DNA of 64,000 bases from Hybos culiciformis. Taxonomy: Eukaryota > Arthropoda > Insecta > Diptera > Hybotidae. Of this stretch, positions 1 through 12,900 are shown piece by piece (positions within the stretch are counted from its first letter, which is position 1; each line of letters opens with the position of its first letter). The notes under the pieces were generated by a model. The model searched no databases. It was not told where the DNA came from and saw nothing but the letters and a program-made list of their open reading frames with translations. The position numbers were made by a program, and so were the translations under genes. The stretch is taken from assembly GCA_964007475.1 (NCBI GenBank), contig OZ023274.1, positions 91,349,213 to 91,413,212 of the forward strand, written 5' to 3'.

Positions 1-1869
1 TAAAAATAACACCCGTCGATCAGCTCCATTTGATAGTATTGTAAAATTGTGCGAAAATTGAAACAAAATTGATGCAATACTATGAAATCTCCACAAGTTA
101 ATCTCCACAAGTTATTACTTATTTAAAAAAGTTGTAGGAAATTATTCCTCTGAGTATACTACATTTCTCTGCGAGTGTACTAAATCTATCTATCTTATTG
201 TGATCTGTTTTATAATTTATTGATAATTGAAATAAGATCCGGCTGCTGACCGATAGCTTTACGTCTTACAAGAATTGAATAAAATTAAAAGAAATAATTT
301 TATTTTGACTTTGACCCTAGTTTTTTTTTATCCAAACTTATCGTTTAAGAAATTCATCAGCAGTATCGCATCTAATTTTGTTATACTAAATTGTTTTTTT
401 TTAATATATGTACAATATCATTTATTGTGGTGTTCAGTGTATTTGTATAATTTATTCAATTGCATGTAATTTATTGTGGTTTTTGTATAAAAAGTCATAA
501 AGCATATAAAAAAAAAGTTTATACAATTATTACTAGGTACTACTTTTCCTGAATACTTCGTATATTTTTGAAGCAAATGACAATTCACGTTTAGAAATAA
601 TAATTATAACGAAAAAATTATGTTATAATTTCTGATAATATTTTTGAAATTGAAAGAAAAATTGTAAATTTCGTGATAAATCAATATTAAAATAAATTAT
701 TTGCTACTAATCATAATCAAACATAATTAATTATTTTGCCAAAAAAAAAAGTTACTTGATGTCAGATTTATTTTATGACTTGTTATTACCGAACGGGTGT
801 AAATAAGAGCTTATACTAGAAGTTTCAATTGTATAAATTTAACATTTAAGATCTCTCTTCTGTCAAGCGCGTCAAAACTTACAAAGTTTTTTAGAGTATG
901 GATATCTAATAAACGCCTGAAAAACAAAATATTTGGGTATAATTGTCTGAAAATTGTTAACTTCAATTGTTAACTTTAAGCATAGATTAAGAATACACCA
1001 AGATGGGAATCTTGGTGTATTCTTAATCTATGCTTTAAGGCAATAGGTATAATAAAATTCTGAAACTTGTTTATTTCAAATCTTCTTATCATGTATGAAA
1101 TAGTAATTTCATAAATAATTATACAAAATTCAACTGAACACCTCTTAAATTATAAAATTATTAATCTTGTTTACATATACACACATATTGTATTGTATTT
1201 TTTTGTACAGTATAAAAAAGTAACATAGTATAATTAGTCAAAGCATTCAATTCAAATATTACTTACTCAATTCTATAGGAATATTATTCTTATTTGTATG
1301 AGGAAAAAGTTCTTCAGTCATTTAATTTCTTAATTCAAATACAAACTAAAAATCATGAATTAATCTTCTTTTTTAATTTTTCTGAATTGTAGGAAAATTA
1401 TTCTTATTATCAGGATAATTCCCTTAAATCAATCTTTGAATTCCTTAATTTAGCAACTCTGATTAACGAATTAGAAATTAACCTAGGAATGTAGGTACTT
1501 AATCTTGCATTAATATTGAAAGTGATAAAAATAGATATTCTCACACTAAGTCAATAATAATGATCAATGTAATTTTATTTACGACAAAGACAAAACTTCA
1601 TAGTTTTATTTATATTTCCGCAAAATGTTGATTTATTGCTATATGACAAAACTTAACATCAAACAAATATTCGTCATAACATGAACTTCATCAATTTTAT
1701 TGAGCTCGTATTAACATTTTAAATGTCATCAATCCTTGATAAAAATATATTAATAATTAATTGGTTGCATAAAAAAAAGGAATTTGTTTCTCTACTGAAA
1801 GTAGAAAAACTGTTTTGTTGTCCAAAATTAAACAAAAAAAATAAAGTTAGTATTAAAAATTCTCCCGAA
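1..1869. other. AT-rich sequence upstream of iduronidase
   Basis: I see no supported gene here. The only open frames are short and homopolymer-rich, for example 275-469, and they have no splice or domain support. The stretch contains the 52-bp palindromic mini-element at 981-1032, described separately. The iduronidase reading frame is open from an upstream ATG at 1723, so the 5' UTR of that gene probably lies in the last few hundred bases. Confidence 0.5.
981..1032. mobile_element. 52-bp palindromic MITE consisting only of its inverted repeats
   Basis: Two perfect 24-bp inverted repeats, beginning CATAGATTAAGAATACA, are separated by only four bases (GGGA). The element is flanked by a perfect 7-bp direct repeat, CTTTAAG, at 974-980 and 1033-1039, which looks like a target-site duplication. 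The same terminal 17 bases bound a 207-bp element at 57959-58165 that also has a 7-bp duplication. I infer a non-autonomous DNA transposon family, with this copy reduced to its termini. Confidence 0.75.
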
Positions 1870-3995
1870 ATGTTCACACAACGTTTTTCTGTATTTTTGA
1901 TAAAATTTTTTATTTTATTTTCAATTAATAATTCTTTTGAAATACAATATTCTAATTATAGTGAATTTTATAAACTTCCCAAATTTTGGACATACACTGG
2001 ATTCTGTCCTAATGATTTTAAATCATCGGATTCTTTGCTCTCCAATGATATTCGAATACATTTGAATTTAATTGGGTCATTACCAAATCGAGGAATTTCA
2101 ACAATTCGAATTCACTGGTTGTTATATTTGATCGAGTTCAACAAATATGAAAAAAACAATATTCCAGTGTATAATTTTGAAAAATTAGATATTCTTTTAA
2201 ATTGGATTGATGAAGCTGGACTTTCGCTTAATTTTGAACTCATGGGTGATATCTTTGAAAAGAAAGATAATATTTCAATGTCATACTTATGGGAAGATAT
2301 TGTATTCCAAATTGGACAAAGATATCTAGGTGCAGAGCTTTACTTTTTTTCTAATGATCTGAAGTTAAAATAAATTTTAATATCAATATTTTAGGTCGCT
2401 TCGGTTGGGATAAAATTAAGAAATGGAAATTTGAATCGTGGAACGAACCAGATCTAAAATCATATAATATTATAAATTTTACAACTGCAGGTATATTTTT
2501 ACTCATAAAAAATTTACAAACCTATTTGATATTTTTTTATATTTATTTACAGAATATATTGATTACATAAGAGCATTAAGGCAAGGATTGAATGCAGTTT
2601 CAAGAAGGACGTTTCATAATCAACATTTAAAATTGTACGGACCAGCTGGTTTATTTAAATCCAAAGAACATCATCCATTATGTTGGGCCGCTCTAGATTC
2701 GTGTCAATCAAATTTCGAAAAATGTCCATTTGATGTTTTCACATTTCATCGTAAAGGTAATGGGCACTCTAGGGAAATTATTGAAAGTGAAAAATTATTA
2801 TTAAAGGATATTTTCAATAATTATCCAATAATTAAAAAGTTACCAATTTCCAATGAGTAAGTTTAAATATTTTGATTAATTTAAAAAAAATATCATAATA
2901 AAAATTTTAATATTGAAGTGAAGCTGATCCAATATCAGGTTGGTCAACACCAAGGGCTTTTCAATCAGATATTCGATATGCTGTTAGTGTTGTTGAAACA
3001 ATCATAATGCATTGGGAAGCCAAGCTTAATTCAAAATATTTTCAAAATTTAGAATCAATAAGCAATGATAATGCATTTTTAAGCTACCATCCACACGAAT
3101 TCAACCAAAGAACTTTATTTGCAAGATTTCAAATGAATAACAGTAATCCCATTTATTCACAATTTATAGCCAAGCCAGTTTTTACTAGCATTGGAATGCT
3201 ATCCAATCTAGCAGATTTCGCGAAGAATCCCGAACTTATTTACAATGGAAAACACAATTTGACAATGTTGACATCTAGGGGAAATAAAAACTCTCCATTT
3301 TATTTGGCTTCTGTTATAGTATCGCCTTATGTTAATGAGACCGTTACGCTATCATTAACATTAAGAATTCCTACTTCGAAAAATGAAAATTTTGCTTATT
3401 GTTTGGAAAGCTTGATATCCAATTGGACCAACCCAGTTGAAATATGGGATCTGTATGGTAAGCAACCTTATCCAAACGTTACGTCAAGGGAATGGATGAG
3501 GAGAGTTCAAGGGCCAAAAATAGTTAGCCAAAAAACACTTAAACCAGACAAAAATTTGATTAAAATCCGATATCAACTAAAATCTCCTTGGGTTGCATTA
3601 CTAAGAGTTTGCAGCTCCAAAATTTCTAGTCTTATGGCGCCATATAATTTAAGGATTTTAGAAATCACCGATGGAGAAGTTTTAATTCTTTGGAATGAAA
3701 TTGAGCTACCAGAGAGATGTATTAAAACCTACGAAATCCAATTTAGTTCAAAAAAATGTAAAAATCATTTATCGAAGAAAAAGTGTTGGAAAAAAATTAC
3801 AAGAGGTTGGCGCGTCCCATTTTTGTCATTTCATTTCAAACCCAAAAATGGAATAGTTAAAGGTGAGAACATTTGATCAAAGGTACCTTCTTACTTTTTT
3901 TAATAAAATTTTAAACTTTAGGTTTTTATCGAGTAAGAGCGGAAAATTTGTTCAAAAGGCAAGGAAATTTTTCAGAAACAATATATTATGAATGA
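1870..3995 (+). CDS. IDUA: Alpha-L-iduronidase, lysosomal glycoside hydrolase family 39
   Basis: This enzyme removes terminal iduronic acid from dermatan and heparan sulfate in the lysosome. Exons are 1870-2329, 2395-2490, 2553-2856, 2919-3862 and 3922-3995. Phases agree and the product is 625 residues, close to the vertebrate enzyme (~650). The N-terminus starting MFTQRFSVFLIKFF is a good signal peptide, so I chose the ATG at 1870. The frame is also open from an ATG at 1723, which would add 49 residues before the signal. Family landmarks occur in order: FWTYTGFCP, RIHWLLYL, NFELMGD, then WNEPD (2439-2453) carrying the general acid/base Glu, NDEADP (split across the 2856/2919 junction) carrying the nucleophile Glu, and NDNAFLSYHPHEF. 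A C-terminal fibronectin-like part (TYEIQFS, then GFYRVRAEN in the last exon) is also present. Both catalytic glutamates are kept, so it should be active. An AATAAA-rich stretch near 4213 could serve polyadenylation. Confidence 0.93.
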
Positions 3996-5773
3996 AATTC
4001 TAATCTAACTTTACAATCAAAAATGTTAATTAAACCTAAGTCAAATTTAATTATTTAACTGATTCTGGATAGTAGAAAGTATATAACACAAACAAAATTG
4101 TTACCAAGAAAGTTTTACAAAATATTAAGAAGATACCTATGTATATTTCTCAATATCTTTGAATTACTTTTACAAATTTTTCTTCTATATAAAAAAAATT
4201 CAAATTAATATAAAAAAATAAATAAAAAACGAGTTTTCAAACAAAACTGAGGCCTTTGCCGCATGAAAAAGTAGAAAATAAATTTTTCTTCACACATGGG
4301 TGGACTCAGATTTTTTGATTGGGACTTTTCAATAAATGATTTGATTCATGAAGAGAAAGAATATTCAAGAGATTCGTTTTCAAGAGAATATTCTGTCTTT
4401 TCCGGAAAATTTTCCGGAAAAATCGGAAAACTCTGCATTTTTCCTGAAACGGATTTATCACTAATCAAATTTGTACCAAATTTTAAAATGATTTTTCCCG
4501 ATTTTCCGGGTTTTCCATGGAAATTTCGTGTACGAATTAATAATGATTGTGACCTCAATAAAAATCTGATTCAATTATTTATTTAATTCATCGTACTATA
4601 CCATCATACGATTTTATACATTTATCAGTGCAATTTATTATAACTTATTTTAACTGATAGTTCTGATTCACGAAATTGTCAAGCATCCGTCACAAAATCG
4701 TGACATGAAAATTTGCTTTTAGATATAATATAATAGGAACTAAAATATGTAACATTATCTACCTTCTTTTAGTTTATGTGTCAGGTCGATTCGAGCACAT
4801 AAACAGACCTAAATGTTTGAAATGCTTGTACTTTGCAGTCCCCACGATCAAATGAAATGCTTTAATCTGTTCAATGTTCATATATCTTTTGTTTTATAGG
4901 AATTTTGAAAAATTATTTAAATCATAATATATTTTTAAAATAATATTTATTCACCTTTAATTACATTTATTACAATAAAATTCTTAAATGTATGCTAAGT
5001 GATAAAGATATATTTTCTTAAACATCTAATTAATAATATAAATGGGTATGCAACAGCAAAAGTTAAAAATTAAAAATAATTAATTCTATTTACAGGGGAA
5101 AAATTGTGATTTTAAAATCCCTTTCTGATAGTTTTTTTTGTTTAATATATTTTTTTAATTATTTTTTTTTTAATTGTTTTGTTTTTAATTTTAAAAGTTG
5201 ACAACTTTTTTTAATTTTAAATGTTGAACAAAAATAATGACTTTAAATCCCCTCTTCATTATATTTGTCCCAAATTTTCCAAAAATTAATTTCACTCTAA
5301 TGAATGTAACAGCTATTACATCATTGTTTTTTTGTTTTATTTTTTCACGGTAAAAGAATCACATCATATCAGTTAAAGTACCTACGCAATACAAACAGTA
5401 TTCGGTATGCTTATGTTATAAACATAAATGATAGTTGTGTTATACAGAATTATAGACAGTACAATGTGGTTTATTATTTTAATATTGTACAATTGTACAT
5501 TTATATTATTTTTGTTTTAATCAATATGATCTATCATTCTACTGTATAAATATATTATATTATATAAAATAACAAAAAAAATGTTCATAATCTATCTGTA
5601 CAATAATTTTATGTTTTCTTAATCAAATAACAAAATTTATTATTTTACGAACATAGGTATCTTTGTGTATCAGGATGGTATGAAAACGTAACCGTCCTTC
5701 GTGTTCAATGCTCACCTACTTTTTATGATAATTCTTAATTTTTGTGATATTTTTTTATTGTCCAGGAACTAAG

Positions 5774-5847
5774 ATGCGATTAGTGTGCTCACTTCTTGTT
5801 TTCTTAATTTTGGATGTTTTTTCCACCGGATGTCAAACGAGATTAAA
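5774..5847 (+). CDS. Candidate orphan first coding exon encoding a signal peptide
   Basis: An ATG at 5774 opens 24 codons that read as a textbook secretory signal: MRLVCSLLVFLILDVFS followed by TGCQTRL. The frame runs into a GTAAAT splice donor after 5847, leaving two bases (phase 2). Just upstream, a pyrimidine-rich tract ending TTGTCCAG at 5758-5765 is a good acceptor for a 5'-UTR exon ending eight bases before the ATG. The next coding exon was not found. The ACE-like gene at 27206 lacks a signal-peptide exon and would fit functionally, but its first recognised exon enters in phase 0, so a direct join fails and a further exon would be needed. It may belong to a different secreted protein or be a chance open frame. 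Confidence 0.35.
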
Positions 5848-6895
5848 GTAAATTGGTTTATCTAGTTTTTGTATTATTTTTCAATACGGTAATTTTAATT
5901 TCTGAACTGCAAAATTATTTGAAAAAAGCAAGTTTTTTTAAAGTTTTTTGAAGGTTTAAATTAAATGTATGATAACAAATCCGTAATATCATTGTAGTCG
6001 CCTTAATTCAGAAAAGCCTTTTTTATGTGTGATGAATATGCTTAGGGCACTCACTTGACTAGATTCTCACTGTTTCTGCCCGCTCCCTATGTTAATCCTC
6101 ACTAAAAATTTAAATAAGTGACTTTTTTCTAGTTGAGCGACCTAAACATATTAAGATGTCAAACTAGAAGGTGAGCATTAGAATCTGAATATTTTTCCAT
6201 ATATTTTTATGCCACCCTAATGTATATATGCAAAGCATATCATAAAATAAATTTTATAGACATTATGTACAGTTGTATAAATACTTAGCTTATTTATGTA
6301 CATACAAATCGTGTGAATTATTTTTTGTTTCATATATGTAATAAAAATTCAATGCAGAATGTCAATTTGTGACATTACTTATTGTGGGTGAATAGATATT
6401 AGGAATTTTATTTAAATAAAAAATATCTTTTTATACCATACTATAGGCTTGTACTAGGTGCTTTATGAAGTTATTTTATGCTAAATAAATTATAATTTTT
6501 CACAATTATTTTATTTAATTTATGAAAACATTCTATTATATAATAAACAATTCTATTATATAATAAAAGATATGACATAATACAACTCCCGACAGTTTTC
6601 AAGAGCTAATGATCTCTAAACGGTATCATATTTTAACATTTTTCATGAACTTATTGCTTCATATTTTAATTAAGCTCATTAGGGTATAATAATTGAATAA
6701 ATTTTATTCCAAAAAGGGTATACGCAAACATGCAATTTTCAACAAAAAACTGAATAACATTAATAATATTACCCTTTGTAGTTATAGTTAGCCCATAAAC
6801 GATTGATCTAGATTTTCTCAAATAAAAAAATAAAATACTATCAATATAAATAAACCGATAGCATAATTAGAGGGTTGGCAGATAGTAATATAGAC

Positions 6896-6922
6896 TATAA
6901 AAAGGCTATTCATCTATCAGTT
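6896..6922 (+). promoter_or_regulatory. Candidate core promoter: TATA box plus TCAGTT initiator
   Basis: TATAAAAA at 6896-6903 is followed by TCAGTT at 6917-6922, an arthropod initiator-like motif. The spacing of about 23 bases is slightly short. The sequence downstream (6940-7080) is less AT-rich than its surroundings, but it has only a 10-codon frame (MFAIEQGRKH) before a stop. No gene could be attached to it. Confidence 0.25.
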
Positions 6923-9900
6923 ACTATTCATTAGAAATGTTCGCTATCGAGCAAGGAAGGAAGCATTAGTTTAGCTGGTATCAGGACCAATACACCACAC
7001 ATTTAAATATTCGTCAACATCATGAGAAGGGGCTGCAGATGAATCTTGGACCTTATATCATTAATTGCTGCCATATAAAACTAACTCAGTACAACTAGTA
7101 TTCAATGTTGATCAATTTTATAAAATTTATAAAATATTAAATACGTATGCATAATTTACCGTTACAAATCTATAATAACAAACTTTTAAACAATTTAATG
7201 GTAATTTTAATTCATATCAAACAATTATTAGACATATTTAATTTTTAAATTAATGATCTGGAACACATATTATATGCTCATGTATTATTATTAACTATTC
7301 TACCACAGCAAATACAATTTTATGAATTCTGAATATTATTAACCCTTCACCCAAACCAAAATAAGCTAATTTATCATTTAGAGATCATAACATTATAAAA
7401 ACTTTATTGTTCAATCGCATTAAATCTCAAATTGTGTCCTTAAAATAACTAAAATACAATAAATATATTATTTTTTTATATTTATATCAATTAAATATTT
7501 TGTATATTTTTTATTGAAATATTCAATGATAAATCCATGCTTTTTAAGAATTTTTTAAAATATTATTTCATCTCAAATTTACGCATTCCAAAAAGAGTTT
7601 AATAAATTCAGTTATATATTATATATACATATAACAACTTACAGACTACATAAAACTTTCCATTTTTTCAATAAAATACATTATTTTTATAATATATGGA
7701 CAAAGTAAAGATTTTTCTCACTCGATAAAATATAATGTAGATTCTCTGTACATAGTGTAGTGATTAGTGTAGGTAGCATAACCAGTATAGAAGAACATTG
7801 TAGTCAAATTGAACATTCATTGTGCCTTTCCGACTTTCATTTTAATTTTTTTTATCAATCATTTCCGTATACATACATTACATACTTCCGTATTTTGGAA
7901 TCTTAAAAACTTAATGTATTTAAACCGTATTCAGTTGATAAAAGCTTACTCTTTTTAACTTTAAACAAGTTAATGTAATTTATAACAAGCAGCATTGGAC
8001 ATTGGACATTGGACATGAACATGATTCATTAAAAAAAAGTATCAACAAAAGAAATAAGTATAATATATATCTCATATTATGTTTTATATCTTATATTATG
8101 TGAATTAATTATGAGAAAAAAATAATTCTTCGCATAAAAATGCATTTTATTTACGAAATAGCATTAAATTTTTAGTTAAGATTAAATTTATCAAAATCTA
8201 TAAAAAAAATTTAATTGAAAACTAAAAATATTTTCTGCAATTTAATGGGCGTTGTATTTTTAATAGTATTTTTATTTCTATGATACTGTAAAAAATTTGA
8301 ATATATGTATATAATGTACATATGTACACATTTCATATTAATAATAATTTTAAATTAAATTGAAAATAAGGTAAAGATTAAAATCAGCTTTCATTTAAAG
8401 AAAAAAAAACTGGTTTAAATTTTTTAATGTTTTTTGTGTAAATCCTTTGTGAAGTTAGCTTTCAAGGGTTTGTGCACTCGTATCTTTTTACAATTAAGAA
8501 CATATATATGTGACTAGATCTACACTTTTTAGTTTGCAAAATTCTCAGTGAATTTTCATTCTAAACTTCATGACCAAATCCCAGTCAGTATTCAAATTTA
8601 GATGATTTTGCATTAAATTCACAAAGTAAATTATTCTGCATTTTATACGTTAAATCAATACCTATAATCTGCCAAACTGCTTATCAAAGACTTATCTTTA
8701 CTAAGAAAAAAATATTTAGTGCAACATTTACGTACCATTGGAAATTGGAAGTTTACCAAATTTTTAAGAATCAGATCGATTTTTAATAAATTTTCATAAA
8801 ATCGAACTGCGGAATTATATTACAATATAGAATTATAGATCTTATAGGAGTAAACTTATTTCTATAAAAATTTATAAAATAAATTGTCATTTCTGGGCCA
8901 CACCAACATCATTGGTCACACTTTACTTTCATTTATTTAAATATGATTTGCAATCGAGTTATAATTTTATAAAATGTGTGTAGTATTACATTATTGCGGT
9001 AAAAACAAGTGAAAAAAAAAACTGAAAGAAAAACTACTGACCAGATTTTTGCATAAAATTTTTCTTGGTTGTAATGAAACTTGAAGGTCAAGCGCAAAAA
9101 AAAAAATTAAAATCAGGTTAATACATTTTTGTTTTGCCTTTTTTCAAATTTTAAATAAAATGAGGGAGTTATTTGCCTGTATTTTTTATAAAGATCTAGA
9201 TTTATGCTTTTTTTTTAATAAATAAACCAAAAATTGTAATTTAATTATATATTAAATATTTACTCAAAATAACACTATATGTATTTTTTGTGTTGTCATT
9301 TTCCGAAATCATATAATGTTATTTCGATGGACACATACCTATTCTACAATATATATGTTTATATGTATTTAATTGGCAATACAATCAAATTATCTTATTT
9401 TGACATTTATTTGCAAACAAACATGTAATTTATTTTCTGTTTTTTTATTCATATATATATATTTTAATTGTTCAATGCTTTAGAAACATATACATAGTTA
9501 TTAATGTACATTACGAAAGTTGTACTGACATTAAATAAATTCATTTTCTAGAACTAGATAAAGTTTTCGTTACATTTTTATTAAAACAATTATAATACTA
9601 AACTATAAAAATAATTAAAACTTTTAATAAAAAAATGTAAACATTTGAATTTTAAATCCAATGACCATGACCGTGGTGCAATATTTTCTTTATTCTTTTT
9701 CTCTGTAAATTTTCAAACGTAAATACTTTTACGCTGTGTATAAAACCAGCCAGAAAATAAACGCATGTCAAATATGCAAATGGTTTTTTATTCTGTAATC
9801 AATAAAAGACAAGTTAAATAAAAATTAAATTCAAAAAAGTTGCAAAATTTTCCTCAATTTTACAATTTCGTAGACATGAAAATATATACTATACATTCTA

Positions 9901-12900
9901 TTCTCACTTTTTTAAAATATTCAATACCACGAACCAACTGACGAAGTATGAATATTCAAACAGATTCAATTTATTCATATATATGGTAATTAAATTTCAA
10001 AGTTATTGTCCCTAATAAATTTAAGCTTAATTTCAAAATAAATATGTATAATAAACACCTGATATAGTAATTTAATAGCTCTTTAAATTACAAATTAAAT
10101 TATGTTAATTCAATATAAAATTTTCATAAAAAATATATGATGTACTAAAATTTCAAACTTTATCTATTTTATGATCAATCGACGAAATGTAAATGTCAAA
10201 ATAATATCAATTTAAAACTTAATAAATATGTGATATATAGTCGTATAGTTCATTTGAAATGATTATTTTAAATAAATAGTACATATATTAATATTAATTT
10301 TAATCGATTACAAGATCGGGCATAATTACAAATATTACAACTTTTAATAAGTGACTTAAGTGATTAGTTTGTCAATTAGATATGTGTATAAATTTTAACT
10401 CTCATATATTTAATCAAAGATTATAGATTTAAAAATAAATTTAAGCGTTCATTATAGAATTTTGAGTGATTCTGGTTTATATGCTAGAATATAATTATAC
10501 TAGTTCACCAAATTAAGGCTAACCAAATTATCTGTATCGACTAGTTAATTGCGACATAACTATTTGGTTTAGGTTTGAAATTTGTGTACACATAATTATT
10601 CAGGTATATTAAGATAAAGCAAAAAAAAAATTTTTTTAATTTAACTGAAAACAAAAAGTTCAAAACTATTACAAAAGCTAAAAGAATATGCAAATGAACT
10701 ATTCCAGAATATTAATTAAATTAAAATGAAAGTATAAAACTTTAGAGCCAGTTTATTCTTATCGTTTTAATTCATTAAAGAACAAATTAAATACCTATTC
10801 TAAATACAGTTTAAGTATTAAATCACTTGGCAACTTATAAAAGTTTTAAATTATACAGAATAGCATAACGATATTAATTTGCCTCAAGATAAAGTTGCAA
10901 ATTTCTACATTATATATGAATAGTTCTTGGATTAATGAAGATCGAAATAAAAAAAATCGAAATTAATTGTAAATCATGCCCTTATAGCTGAAAATATTTT
11001 TGAAATAGTATTAAAGACATAAAGTATTATTATAAGAGTAATACATAGCACAACCCTTGCCTCAAGAGATTTACAAATTTAATTTATTATGAAAAATAAA
11101 TGTAAAACAAATAAATAATAATATTTTAAGATTTCATTCTGATTAAATCATATTATTTAAATTTACACGATATCTAATAATAATTGGAAAACATTAATTA
11201 ATTAACAACTAATTTTACCAATATTTTGAACTAATAATTTTTGCAATTAATATACGCATTAATTTTAAAAATTTTGCTGAGCAATTCTAATATTTCTTAA
11301 TTTTTTTGTGAAGTTCTTTACCACTAATAATTACGTTATTTGTAAAAAAAAAAAATATTATTAATTTTGTTACGTAAAAGTTAATTTACCTAATCACCCA
11401 GAATTTTAGCGCATATTTTCAAGCAATTAAAAACAAAATGTCATTGATCTAGTTATGGCGCTATTAAAAAATTAAATCAAAAAAATTTTAACTTGTCAAC
11501 AAATTGAAGAGATGCAATAGCGTTGTAGTTAACAACTGTTAACACCAAACTTATCATTCTTAATTTTTATTGTACATATTAATATAAAGAAAGTTCTTAC
11601 CTGCTTAATTCAAACTGAGTTTGTCGTTTCCAAAACAGAGTAATAATTTATACAGTGAGTTCCTAATTACCGAAATAGAAATTATTGTTTAAAAATCTAA
11701 GAAATTCTGGGTTAATGTTATTATGTAGACATATTAGATAGAAGGTTCGTTTTTATCTAAACTTAATATAATATTTATATTTGTTTTTTAAGTTCCATTT
11801 AGACCGAAAGGAAATTAAATAATTATTATGAAAAATAAATGTAAAATAAATAATTGAAAGAATTAATTATTTTATTTAAAATATCTACTTATTTAAATTT
11901 GATAGTTCTACGATACCTTATAAAATACTTCTTAACGTATAATTTTAAAATTTCATTACAAATTGAACAAATGTTTTATTCGAACGTAATATTTAAATCA
12001 CGCCAAATAAATTTTAAAGTTAACATTATATTAAAATCTAATACCAAAAATTAAAATATATATATATATATATATTATACCTACATTATTTACATCGATA
12101 AATATATGAATATATATAAAGTATTGTTAAAGAGAATTTATTCAAGCGCTTAGTGGCGCGCGTGTATAAATTAATGACACAATGAAATTTTCAAAATTGA
12201 AATAATAAATAATATAACATTCTTTAATTTCAAAATTGTATGTGGTCTTTCGTGTTTTTTTAATAAAATTAGATTGACATTAGATGCAAATTTACAGCTT
12301 GTAAATTAACACGAGTTGCCGGCGCGCTTTAAATTATTGCCTTATGTATGTCAATAATTTGGCATATTAAGTATAATATTATTATCAATAATTGCCAATT
12401 AGTGCAATAATAATATGTAATCGATTTTTTTTTGTGTTTTTTTTTTTTCAAATTTTCATGCAATTTACACTATAATGATCGCTCATGAAGTTCTAATCAT
12501 AAAATTTTTACATAATAAAAAAATTGTTTTCAAGCAAATTTATGAAAAATTACTTAGCAAATAAAATAATATACAAATTATCTTAAATTAGATACTAAAA
12601 ACTATCTGCTCTATAAAATTTAGGTATGTACATATAATTTATAATTTAAGTGTTCAAATAAAATGCTTAGATGTTATTAAAAAATTTAATAACATATTTC
12701 CAGGGTTCGATTGCGGTGCAGCAGTATAACTGCATAATTCTCAATTTTTATACAACTGAACTTTCTAGAATATTATTTTAATTGTTGAAGGGTCTTAAAA
12801 ATTGTAAATAGTTCTTTAAGGTTGTAATTTTGAAGGTTTTCCATTTATTTAATTGTTATTCTGATAACTTCACACCAGAGTAATAATATGTAATGTAGAT

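Noticed and set aside
4296..4586. 96-codon open frame with repeated TTTTCCGGAAAA-type sequence
   Set aside because: The peptide follows a simple repeat (also open on the opposite strand), lies just after the iduronidase 3' end, and has no splice or domain support.
12700..12735. GGGTTCGATTGC looked like a tRNA T-loop
   Set aside because: The flanking bases do not form a T stem, and no anticodon or D arm is found upstream.
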